Source: Wolbachia endosymbiont (group B) of Germaria angustata (GTDB lineage: Bacteria > Pseudomonadota > Alphaproteobacteria > Rickettsiales > Anaplasmataceae). Taken from it: a DNA stretch of 64,000 bases. This document shows positions 1 to 7,490 of this stretch, in pieces (positions within the stretch are counted from its first letter, which is position 1; each line of letters starts with the position of its first letter). The stretch covers positions 1,197,050-1,261,049 of the forward strand of contig NZ_OZ034691.1 of NCBI RefSeq assembly GCF_964026725.1, given 5' to 3'. A program made the position numbers and the translations under genes. Below the pieces are notes generated by a model, which was not told the DNA's origin, did no database searches, and saw only the letters and a list, made by a program, of their open reading frames with translations.

Positions 1-776
1 GGATGTAATTTCAACTTATACTCAGCCAATCTTTCTTCGATCATTACTTTCACAAACTCTGCCTGTTTCTCTGTTCTGCAGTGTACTATCGCATCATCCA
101 CATACCTCTCAAATGGTACCGTCGGGTAGTTCTTTTTCATCCATATATCAAACACATGATGCATGAATATATTAGAGATGATTGGGCTAATTGAACCTCC
201 TTGCGGAACTCCTTTATCCCTAACTACCTTACTGCCATCTGCTTGCTGAATGGGGGCTTTCATCCACCTCTCAACATACAGTATGACCCATTTGCAGTCT
301 GTGTGCTTTTTGATAGCTTGCAATGCCAAGCCGTGGTCCAAATTGTCGAAAAATCCAGATATATCAAGATCTATCGTCCAATCGTACCTCCAGCATCTTT
401 TACGAGCTGTATCTACCGCATCCAGTGCAGACTTATTTGGTCTATAACCATATGAATCCTCATGAAATTTTGGTTCTACCAGCGGCTCTAGATACATAGC
501 AGCAGCCGTTTGCCCTATCCTGTCGAATACTGAAGGAACACATAAAATTCTTTGCCCTCCTGTATCTTTTGGTATCGCAACAGCTTTTACCGGCTCTGGA
601 AAATAACTTCCGGATGACATCCTATTCCATAGTTTGTACAGATTATCTTTTAGATTTTCTTCAACCTTTGTTATCGAAACCTCATCCACACCAGCAGCAC
701 CTTTATTTTTCGATACTTGTTTATAAGCTCTCCAAATAAGTTGCTTTGATATATCAAAAGACTTTGTTTTACTCAT
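1..776 (-). CDS. Group II intron reverse transcriptase/maturase (LtrA-like), C-terminus outside window
   Basis: This is a reverse transcriptase and maturase that would copy and help splice its own intron RNA. I translated the minus strand from the ATG at 776-774, which is preceded by a GGAGG ribosome site about 6 nt upstream. The frame stays open to the window edge (about 258 codons). Visible RT motifs are DISGFFDNLDH (first catalytic Asp, about residue 140), GVPQGGSISPIISN (about residue 190) and the YVDD catalytic box (about residue 225). The maturase and any DNA-binding or endonuclease domains would lie beyond position 1. No frameshift is visible in the part present. Confidence 0.9.
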   Translation of the reverse strand, partial: MSKTKSFDISKQLIWRAYKQVSKNKGAAGVDEVSITKVEENLKDNLYKLWNRMSSGSYFPEPVKAVAIPKDTGGQRILCVPSVFDRIGQTAAAMYLEPLVEPKFHEDSYGYRPNKSALDAVDTARKRCWRYDWTIDLDISGFFDNLDHGLALQAIKKHTDCKWVILYVERWMKAPIQQADGSKVVRDKGVPQGGSISPIISNIFMHHVFDIWMKKNYPTVPFERYVDDAIVHCRTEKQAEFVKVMIEERLAEYKLKLH

Positions 777-1313
777 TAACTCCTCCCTTTCGGTTGATAA
801 ATCATTAAAACTAAATAACTCAGCCCCTTCTCTCGATTTCCATTACAGAAACTTCTTCACTACTACGAGCTGATCCGCCCCTGTTTTTCGCATCGGTACT
901 CTCATCCTTAGAGTTTAGCTCCTTGGATTTCTCCCTTATCATCGAAACGACAGGTTCCCGTAGTTCCACACAATAGCCTGAAATGGATTCATGCCACCTT
1001 TATGCCGGACGCCATCTATCCAGTAAACAAGCTCCCGATAGATTTATCCCAGGTTACAAACGACCCCCTGGTTTTGACGTCATTTAAAAGGTTTCGACAC
1101 TTCATCAGTGGTTCACTTTCGTTCATCTCTCTATTCCTTACATGACATATAATTATGCCTTTTCCATAACGCTCACTACCTTACCAAAGCAGCTTATGGT
1201 TGTTTGAAGCCTGCTCTTGTAAACCGGCTCCGAGGGACCTACCCTCATCTACTGTGCAGCTTTTGCACTTAGTTTGCTCTTACTTGAACATTCTTTGTAT
1301 CTCTACGGCACAC
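1..1313 (-). mobile_element. Group II intron, 5' part (runs off window edge)
   Basis: The minus strand from 1313 begins GTGTGCC, matching the group II intron 5' consensus GUGYG. It is followed by about 535 nt of non-coding, structured-looking sequence (777-1313, ribozyme domains I to IV) and then a reverse transcriptase reading frame (776 leftwards), the usual layout with the maturase in domain IV. The 3' end, with domains V and VI, lies outside the window. The sequence immediately upstream (1314-1461) is an ankyrin coding exon whose reading frame ends exactly at this junction. The short plus-strand ORFs inside 1-1313 are shadows. Completeness and activity cannot be judged without the missing 3' half. 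Confidence 0.85.
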
Positions 1314-1461
1314 CATTCGCTCCTTTTTTTATTAATAATCTCACTGTTTTGTAATCAGAGATTTCCACTGCTTGGTGCAAGATCGTCTCTCCTTCTTCAT
1401 TTCTTTTATTAATATCGTTACTTGATACTTCTTTAAAAAACTTACTCTTGCTAAAACTCAT
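1314..1461 (-). pseudogene. Ankyrin-repeat protein, 5' exon interrupted by group II intron
   Basis: From the ATG at 1461-1459 the minus strand encodes about 49 residues (begins MSFSKSKFFKEV) containing one recognisable ankyrin repeat: DINKRNEEGETILHQAV followed by VRLLIKKGAN. The frame is cut after GCGAAT by the intron start GTGTGCC, so the rest of the gene should resume to the left of this window. It lies about 170 bp downstream of the tail gene gpI on the same strand. Ankyrin genes are known next to the tail genes of WO phages. Whether the intron splices and restores the protein is unknown, so 'pseudogene' is a provisional label. Confidence 0.75.
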
Positions 1462-1629
1462 TTCATACCTCACAAAATTAGCTTTTCTAGCGTCAGATAA
1501 ATTTCTTATGTTTACCTGCTGCTATTCAAGTTATGTCCTTTTTAACATGAGAAAGCAAGTCCTTTTCTTTTTATTTCATATATTTTAACCTATTATTAAT
1601 ATAATATATGAGGATCTAAATATAAGTAC

Positions 1630-2796
1630 TTAACTTATTATAGATATTATTTGACTATCTTTCCAACTTCTGTGCAAACGTCGATGTTCGTGCCATTTCA
1701 GTACTCCTGGGTAAAATACTAAAATGTGCTTTTCTAATTCGTGCATTGAGTCTTTTTGCTCTGAATCTAATTCACTTTCAAAATGAATATTGTGCTCTGC
1801 TAAAACATATTTTCTGACCTTCTGATCTGTATAATTTTCTACTTTATAGTTGTGAGTAACGCTAAATCTTTCTAAAACTAAAATTGGCTTGTGTTTTAAA
1901 TTCCAATATTGCCCTGAAAGTTTATCGCTTCCCAATACAAATTTATTTCCTCTTTCTTCTACGCTACTAACGGGAAAGCACGTATTTATGTCTCCTAAAT
2001 CCCAACTGTCCGATAATATAACTTGCGCTTTTGCAAACTTTATTTCTGGTAATAAGCTTTGTGGTAGTGGATATAGTGCTTTTAAGTTATACCACTGATG
2101 ACTTCTTTCATAAATGCCTTTGTAATCCTTTGTGTGAGGCTCTGTTTCCCCAAGCACTGCTACATCTAACCGATATATGTCATTACTAAATGCTTGCTCA
2201 TAATAAACACGAAAAGTGCTAAACTTAAAACTTGGATTTAAGACTTTTAGCTCAAATGCGTTCTTCCGACCAAATGATAACACTGGTCCATCTTTTTCTA
2301 TTTTTACCCCTGAATAGTCAGAAAGAAGATCTCCAAATAAACTCTCATCCAATATAAATCTCTGCGCATTATAATAATCGTTAAAAATCCTCATCAATCT
2401 GGATCTTACAGGCAGTGATAGTTTTGCCAGCTCTACTACTGCATCTACAAAAAAGTTATTTGGAACATCCCTTATCCCTATCTGCAGCTCAAAGAAGTGC
2501 TTACCAGGTGGCTCCTCGATAATCGTAATGTCTTCTATATTCGCCCATTTTAGTGCTATTTTAAGTGATGCAGGTGTTCCACGTAGTCTTTGAAATTTTA
2601 CTCCTTCTATTACAGCTTTTCTTTTATCCTTTATCCAACGTAGAATTTCTTCTAGCCCGTATTCCTCAATCAACCATGGTAGTATTTCTTCTTCTAATCT
2701 AAATTTAAATCCTCTGATACAGCTTGGATCTACCTTATAATCTATTGCATCAACCAGTGCTTGCTCTTGTTTTGTTGCATTTGGGGGTAATAGCAT
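1630..2796 (-). CDS. Phage tail protein I (P2 gpI-like), WO prophage
   Basis: This 388-residue protein resembles the WO prophage version of P2 gpI, a baseplate and tail-assembly protein. The N-terminal half (to about residue 150) carries the family pattern: an Ala/Asp helix, the segment EEILPWLIEEYGLEEI, then RGTPASLKIALKWANIE. The C-terminal half is longer than P2 gpI (about 176 residues), which fits a phage-specific extension. Its start codon overlaps the gpJ stop (TAATG), indicating translational coupling. It is the last structural gene of this leftward tail module and is followed by the intron-split ankyrin gene. The frame is intact although two neighbours are broken. Confidence 0.8.
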   Translation of the reverse strand: MLLPPNATKQEQALVDAIDYKVDPSCIRGFKFRLEEEILPWLIEEYGLEEILRWIKDKRKAVIEGVKFQRLRGTPASLKIALKWANIEDITIIEEPPGKHFFELQIGIRDVPNNFFVDAVVELAKLSLPVRSRLMRIFNDYYNAQRFILDESLFGDLLSDYSGVKIEKDGPVLSFGRKNAFELKVLNPSFKFSTFRVYYEQAFSNDIYRLDVAVLGETEPHTKDYKGIYERSHQWYNLKALYPLPQSLLPEIKFAKAQVILSDSWDLGDINTCFPVSSVEERGNKFVLGSDKLSGQYWNLKHKPILVLERFSVTHNYKVENYTDQKVRKYVLAEHNIHFESELDSEQKDSMHELEKHILVFYPGVLKWHEHRRLHRSWKDSQIISIIS

Positions 2797-3572
2797 TACT
2801 CAACCTTTAAATTTCGCAAATTTGCACATTCATTACCTAGAACCACAACATCCTCTTTTGGCTCGATTAATTCCACATTTTCTACACCATCTACAAATAA
2901 ATTTGCTATTATCCAAGATCTTGTCACACTCCACCCTAATCTTTTTGCTAATTCAAACTTCTGAATAAACTGCTTCTTGATTTCCTCCTTCGATATTACA
3001 GGACTTATGCTCATTCTGCTGTGAATATCTATTTCCGTAATATTGCAATCAATTACTGTTATTGTATCTGTTAAAACCCTTATATCATCTCTAGTAACCT
3101 GCTTTTTTACAATTTCAAGTAGTTCTTCTGACACCGTGGATAACTCTGTGGATAAAATTGAGATCTGCACGCTTCCAGGTACTGGTGACTCAACTAACGC
3201 ATCTTTTACTCTACTATCTGCTGACAGTGCATGATAACGATAATTTCCTCCTGTTGACCACCCCTTTATTTTTGCTTTGATTCTTTTTCTAAACCGTTCA
3301 TCATTTTCCTCTTTTTGTCTTTCTACTCCATAAAACTCAGCTAAATTATCAAGATCTTCTCCCGTTGCAAATTTTAGTAAATTGCTCTTTACTGCTTCAT
3401 TTATTCTTTATCTTAGTAACAATTCCCTCCATGCTGCTACTTCTAATACCTTCATCGCTGGGTCACTTTCTACTAGTGCTGTAAAACTTTCATCTCTACG
3501 CACTAACTCTTCCTTCATTCTCGAAAATATTTCCTCGAAACTTAGCTTTTCTACAATATTTGGCAACTGCAT
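2796..3572 (-). pseudogene. Phage baseplate assembly protein J (gpJ), in-frame stop
   Basis: A start at 3572-3570 (MQLPNIVEKL) opens a 258-codon frame ending at 2796. It is interrupted by a single TAA at 3410-3408 in the context LLR-stop-RINEAVKSNLL. Reading through restores a continuous baseplate J-like protein: a central stretch with GEDLDNLAEFYGV and KIKGWSTGGNYRYHAL, then a C-terminal half rich in beta and alpha segments. A CAA to TAA transition is the simplest explanation. It sits between gpW (3 nt upstream) and gpI (1-nt overlap), the P2 order W-J-I. Without suppression, only a 54-residue N-terminal peptide and possibly an internally started 124-residue C-terminal piece would be made. 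Confidence 0.85.
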
Positions 3573-3574
3573 AC

Positions 3575-3910
3575 TTATATAACCATTCCATCAAAGCAAA
3601 TGTTTTTCCCACTTGGTACGTATAATCCTTCTAGGTCAAGCGTTACTTTTCCTTCTTTTACCTCTGTCATTTTTACTTTTTCTAACTTAAATCTCCTCTC
3701 AAATTTCCCCAGTGCTTCTGCTGTTGCTGCATAAATTTCTAGTGTTAAATCACGATTAACTGGCTTATCTACTAATTCAAATAGCCTTGAACCATAACTT
3801 CTCCTCATTATTCTACTGTTTACTGGAGTGGTTAATATATCAATAATTGATTGTTTAAGATGGTCTATTTCTTCTAACGCTTTTCCTGTTTTAGCATCCA
3901 TACCCTTCAT
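3575..3910 (-). CDS. Phage baseplate assembly protein W (gpW/gp25 family)
   Basis: This 111-residue protein is of the gp25/gpW lysozyme-fold family and builds the baseplate wedge of contractile tails. The core covers about residues 12-100. Visible hallmarks are ILTTPVNSRIMRRSYGSRLFEL, in which the R-x-YGS-x-L pattern is typical, and the end of the domain at VTLDLEGLYVPSG. It lies 2 nt before gpJ and 2 nt after the PAAR gene on the same strand, so it is part of the polycistronic tail module. Two methionines lie near the start (residues 1 and 4), and either could be used. Confidence 0.85.
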   Translation of the reverse strand: MKGMDAKTGKALEEIDHLKQSIIDILTTPVNSRIMRRSYGSRLFELVDKPVNRDLTLEIYAATAEALGKFERRFKLEKVKMTEVKEGKVTLDLEGLYVPSGKNICFDGMVI

Positions 3911-3912
3911 TT

Positions 3913-4170
3913 CTATTTTGCAAAAAAGACGCTTTCACTGCCTTTTATTACTTTAAACCCACATGAAACTATATCTCCTACTCTTCCTACACCATAACCA
4001 TTTGCAAACACTGTTTTTGATCCTTGAATCATTACTTTTCCTTCACTAAAACTGTCTCCTTGTCTACATATTGACTTACCGTTTACAAAAACATTATTAC
4101 TTCCGCTAATGCAGAAATGTGGTATAGCTTCTCCACAGTAGTCTCCTAACCTCACTATTCCTTTGTTCAA
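3913..4170 (-). CDS. PAAR-motif tail spike tip protein
   Basis: This 85-residue protein resembles PAAR-repeat proteins, which form the sharp metal-bound cone at the tip of the gpV spike. The repeated pattern is G-D-x-x-x-x-G followed by hydrophobic/Gly/Asn stretches: VFVNGKSICRQGD, VFANGYGVGRVGD and a closing VIKGSESVFFAK. Cys and His residues (IPHFCIS, SICRQ, IVSCG) could bind the metal. It starts with TTG overlapping the gpV stop codon and has AGGA about 9 nt upstream. This start keeps the protein at full family length. Its position between V and W suits a tip protein. Confidence 0.8.
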   Translation of the reverse strand: MNKGIVRLGDYCGEAIPHFCISGSNNVFVNGKSICRQGDSFSEGKVMIQGSKTVFANGYGVGRVGDIVSCGFKVIKGSESVFFAK

Positions 4171-4631
4171 TTTAAGTCGATCCTTTCTGCTTTCAGTTTT
4201 ATTCCACTTTTCGTCATTTCTATACTCGATCCTCCAGCCTTAAGTGTTATTTTATCCACTACTTCAATTCCTAAATGATGTTTTTCCTTATCATATGTAA
4301 ACTTCGTCCCATCTTGAAACTTTATACTATTTATTTCTTTTTTATTCTCTGATGTAGGGTACTTTTCCTAATATATTCCTGGTAATACTACTCCTAATGA
4401 TAGTTCACCAAGAGGAGAAAATACCACAACTTGTTCATCGATATCTGGCGGACACCAATCTCTATCTTTTCCTGCTTTGCTTGTTATCCATGGCAGATAA
4501 TCTGTCACAATATCTCCTATTTTCACTCTTACCTTAGCTTTTTCATAATCTATTTCTTTTACAACTCCTATACGAACAATATTGGCCAGTTTCCTCTGTA
4601 GTTCCGAAATTGCAAAATTATTTTCTAACAT
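4167..4631 (-). pseudogene. Phage baseplate assembly protein V (gpV spike), in-frame stop
   Basis: From the ATG at 4631 the frame reads 87 residues of a gpV-like spike protein (N-terminal OB fold: RIGVVKEIDYEKAKVRVKIG, then WCPPDIDEQVVVFSPLGE). It meets TAG at 4370-4368 directly after LPGIY. The same frame continues for 66 codons (EKYPTSENKKEINSIKF, then SIEMTKSGIKLKAE) to a TGA at 4167 that overlaps the PAAR start. The trailing part is the expected beta-helix needle region, so the stop is probably a CAG to TAG mutation. Truncation removes the shaft that holds the PAAR tip. Together with the gpJ stop this argues that the module cannot build an infectious tail. Confidence 0.82.
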
Positions 4632-5094
4632 TTATTTCACCGATTTCTATTTTATGTGGCATAAATTTTCCTTCTTTCCAAATAGATCGCCCTACGTGTA
4701 TTGTATGCACCCATTCAACCATCCACACTAAATATGCATCGAGCTCTGGTCTAAAGTCATCTCCTCCTCCTGATATAAATTCTCCCGGTGAAACATTTTT
4801 CACGTTCCAAGTATTTTTATTTACTACTCTCGCAACTTCTGTGGCTAATGATCTCACAATTATTGAGGCATTCTCTACCGTGCTATCAATTACTATTCGT
4901 GCTTCAAATCTTGCTTTCAGCGCTAATTCTTCTGTTCCAGGATCATCTCCTTTTTCAAGACTGCTAAGTTCTACAAACACCGCTGGCGCTAATAATTCTT
5001 TTCTTATTGATGGATAAATTTCACAGGTTTGTATAATGGATATTTCTCTCTTTAGTGTAGTGCAGATTGCGTTATGCAAATTCTTCCAACTCAT
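4618..5094 (-). CDS. Conserved WO-type phage tail module protein, function unknown
   Basis: This 158-residue protein lies between gpZ and gpV, overlapping gpZ's stop by 4 nt and the gpV start by 14 nt, so it is translationally coupled to both. I recognise no catalytic motif. It begins MSWKNLHNAICTTLKREIS, has a central alternating alpha/beta pattern with AVFVELSSLEKGDDPGTEEL and ends KIEIGEINVRK. In contractile phages this position between the Z-like gene and the spike often holds a small tail-completion or tail-terminator protein. That role is inferred from position alone. The frame is intact. Confidence 0.6.
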   Translation of the reverse strand: MSWKNLHNAICTTLKREISIIQTCEIYPSIRKELLAPAVFVELSSLEKGDDPGTEELALKARFEARIVIDSTVENASIIVRSLATEVARVVNKNTWNVKNVSPGEFISGGGDDFRPELDAYLVWMVEWVHTIHVGRSIWKEGKFMPHKIEIGEINVRK

Positions 5095-5591
5095 ACTCTA
5101 TAGCTCAATTCACGTTCAAAAAACTTTGTAAAGACTTTCTCAACTTCATAATTGACAAGATCTCTTATTACTTTTGATGCTTCTGGTTCCAATGCCAATT
5201 TAACTTCCTTTATCGGCAATGCTGCCCTTCCTTCACGTTTAAACATACCGCTATTTCCTTTTGGCATCACTGCTGCAAATCCTCCTATAAACTCATGCTT
5301 TCCTACTTTCGATCCTCTTCTTGTTTTTTGTATTTTGCCAATTGTCGATGCTCTAATGTCATAGAGATTTGCTCTAATTAACACTTCTAATCTGCTAGTT
5401 TTCACCTTAAAAATTCTTAATCTCTTTCTTATCAAACTTAATTTTATCTTCTTTTCCTCACTAATTTCTTTTGCTATCTTCAATTTTAGCCATAGTGCTG
5501 TTCTGTTTAACGCTCTCACTATTGCTAATTCTATTTTTCTTCTTTTAGCATTTACATTTTCTATTACCTCAACTTCTATATGAATAGACAT
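5091..5591 (-). CDS. Prophage minor tail protein Z (gpZ family)
   Basis: This 166-residue, strongly basic protein matches the minor tail protein Z family. Its first half is a long charged helix (KRRKIELAIVRALNRTALWLKLKIAKEIS), followed by KIKLSLIRKRLRI and beta segments ending near ALPIKEVKLALEPEASKVI. Proteins of this family act in tail completion and head-tail connection in lambdoid and P2-like phages. It follows the head-tail protein after 1 nt and overlaps the next gene by 4 nt, so it is mid-operon. No disruption is visible. Confidence 0.7.
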   Translation of the reverse strand: MSIHIEVEVIENVNAKRRKIELAIVRALNRTALWLKLKIAKEISEEKKIKLSLIRKRLRIFKVKTSRLEVLIRANLYDIRASTIGKIQKTRRGSKVGKHEFIGGFAAVMPKGNSGMFKREGRAALPIKEVKLALEPEASKVIRDLVNYEVEKVFTKFFERELSYRV

Positions 5592-5592
5592 T

Positions 5593-5898
5593 TCACACCC
5601 CAGACGCTTCGATTCGCCAGACCATTCCAGATTTATCTCTAAGTGGTGGCGTGTTTATTTTGTATCTGCAACCACCTATAACAAAGATATCTCCTACCAT
5701 TGGCCTCAGTACATCAAAAATGCTTACCTCAAGAAAAAGCATCTCTCCTACAAATTGTCCTTCACCAATCTCGTATAATTTATCTGGCTGTTGCTTTAAT
5801 ACCTGTACCATATATGACTTATCCTTTGATTTATATAAAGCTAACTCCCCTAAATGGATAAGACAGTCTTCTAACAAACTCCTAAGAACCTTTTTCAT
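5593..5898 (-). pseudogene. Phage head-tail joining protein, 5' end replaced by IS110
   Basis: The frame codes for 101 residues, but the first 11 (MKKVLRSLLED) come from the end of the IS110 element. The same 11 residues start the frame at 41502 beside the other IS110 copy. Native phage sequence begins at about 5866 (CLIHLGELALYKSKDKSY). The remaining ~90 residues (GDIFVIGGCRYKI, then SGMVWRIEASGV) look like a small beta-rich head-tail connector. This would be the upstream-most surviving gene of the tail module, and all head genes are missing beyond the IS. The chimeric start might permit translation from an IS-borne ATG, so function is possible but doubtful. Confidence 0.65.
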
Positions 5899-7228
5899 CT
5901 ATCGGCTCCTCTTTCATTAGTATATAACCAAATTCCTTTGCTTTTTTAAGCAAATTTTTGACTACTCTCTCTTTGTAAAGTGTTTCATAATAGTTCATTC
6001 CTTTCTCTACATATTCTTGTCCATATTTCAACATTTGATAAAAGATACATGCTAATTTCCTTGCTGTCGCAGTTATTGCTTTTGGTGCTCCTAGCCTTTT
6101 TTTCAGCCTTCTACTATATGCACCTATTGCACTTTTGCTTCTCAACACACAATGGGCAGCCATTCGAAATGCATTCGCAGCGCGGTTAATAACTTTACGA
6201 GTTCCTGTTCCAACAATTTTTCCTCCTGTAATTTTATTAGCAGGGCTTAATCCAAGCCAGGAAGAAAAATGTTTTTCTGTTGGCCATTTATTATGATTTA
6301 TACCTGTTTCCGAAATGATAGTTTGTACACTTAATACATCAAATCCCGGGACTTTAGTAAAATCTATCCCGGTTATTCGATTTAAATCCTCATCCGCAGC
6401 AAAATCTGGACCATTCTTCTGCTTCCACTTTCGTATTTTATTCAACATCCTGTTCTCATTTGACTTTGCCTCAAATGTTTTATAGTAACTCTCTATACTT
6501 TTATCACATTCCGTTATTTGCTCTTGAAAAAAAGTATATGCTGCATATTCTTGTTTTAGTGCAAACAAGTGTTCTTCTCTATAGTCTCCTGTTAATGCTT
6601 TTGCTATAGTAGGCTTGTCATTCTTCATGTTTGAATTTCTAAATTCAGCTAGTTTTTGGGGGTCTTTCTCTCCTTCAATTATTGCTTTAATAATTTTCAT
6701 GCCTGTTAAACCGTTGATATCACTAATAACCTTATGCAATTGAATATTCATTTGAATTAGCGCTTTTTGCATACGTTGAGTATGTTTAGCTGCATTTTCA
6801 ATTAGATTAGCACGTTGTCTAACGTAACTACGCAATACACACATTTGATTATCCGGTCTAAATGATCCTTGAAGCAGTCCATAGCTGTGCAATTGTTGCA
6901 GCCATTGACAATCCTGAACATCAGACTTTCTACCAGGCACATTTTTGACATGTCGCGCATTTACTAGTTTTACCTCAAATTTATATGATTCTAATATTTG
7001 AAATAAGGGAATCCAATATACTCCAGTTGACTCCATGGCCACAGTTCTAACCTGACACTTTTTTAACCACTTTGCTAAGTTGTGTAGATCTACTGTAAAG
7101 CACCCAAATTTTTGGATACGTTGTTCATCTCTTCCTTCAGGTGCACATACATAATGTACAGTCGAGCCAATATCAATCCCTGATGCGTCAGGGTTTATTA
7201 TTTTTAATTTACTTTTTGCTTCTGCCAT
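5882..7228 (-). CDS. IS110-family transposase (copy A)
   Basis: This 448-residue DEDD recombinase has an N-terminal RuvC-like domain with GIDIGSTVHYV (first Asp), AMESTGVYWIPLF (Glu) and VKNVPGRKSDVQDCQWLQ (the paired Asp region), a coiled middle, and the C-terminal Tnp domain with FSSWLGLSPANKITGGK and RAANAFRMAAHCV, where a catalytic Ser lies. It cuts and joins DNA for its own element. The frame is complete. It differs from copy B at about residue 268 (Trp here, Arg there; base 6427). The gene reads towards the phage tail genes and its 3' end overlaps the chimeric ATG of the head-tail gene. Confidence 0.93.
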   Translation of the reverse strand: MAEAKSKLKIINPDASGIDIGSTVHYVCAPEGRDEQRIQKFGCFTVDLHNLAKWLKKCQVRTVAMESTGVYWIPLFQILESYKFEVKLVNARHVKNVPGRKSDVQDCQWLQQLHSYGLLQGSFRPDNQMCVLRSYVRQRANLIENAAKHTQRMQKALIQMNIQLHKVISDINGLTGMKIIKAIIEGEKDPQKLAEFRNSNMKNDKPTIAKALTGDYREEHLFALKQEYAAYTFFQEQITECDKSIESYYKTFEAKSNENRMLNKIRKWKQKNGPDFAADEDLNRITGIDFTKVPGFDVLSVQTIISETGINHNKWPTEKHFSSWLGLSPANKITGGKIVGTGTRKVINRAANAFRMAAHCVLRSKSAIGAYSRRLKKRLGAPKAITATARKLACIFYQMLKYGQEYVEKGMNYYETLYKERVVKNLLKKAKEFGYILMKEEPIDEKGS

Positions 7229-7490
7229 ATAAAATTCCTCCTATACTATTATGATAAGAAGCACTTCAGCTTGGGACGGTTAGGTTATACAATCTTCTAA
7301 ACGAGGTAGTCCAGAAAGAACTCCATCAATGGCTTTACCGTTTCCCCCAAAACCATGCTTTCAAACGGGCATTTATAGCACCATTGATTGTTTCGGTTAT
7401 AGCTGCAGAAGCGCTTCTTCGTAAAACTATATCCAAAAAACATAAAGTAAAGAGAAAGAGTTTCTTTTTGGTTTTATAGATTTCGTCTGT
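7229..7490 (-). ncRNA. Putative IS110 bridge-RNA region (non-coding end of copy A)
   Basis: About 260 nt between the element's transposase start and its end carry no coding frame yet are shared base for base with copy B apart from one 31-bp duplication. Some IS110 elements transcribe a structured bridge RNA from the long non-coding end upstream of the transposase. It has two loops that pair with donor and target DNA. This element has its long end on that side and only 15 nt on the other. Short complementary blocks are visible, but I did not fold the region. The call rests on family knowledge and position, so confidence is low. Confidence 0.35.

Noticed and set aside
1200..1412. Plus-strand 70-codon ORF
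   Set aside because: It lies across the group II intron and the ankyrin exon on the opposite strand and has no family features.
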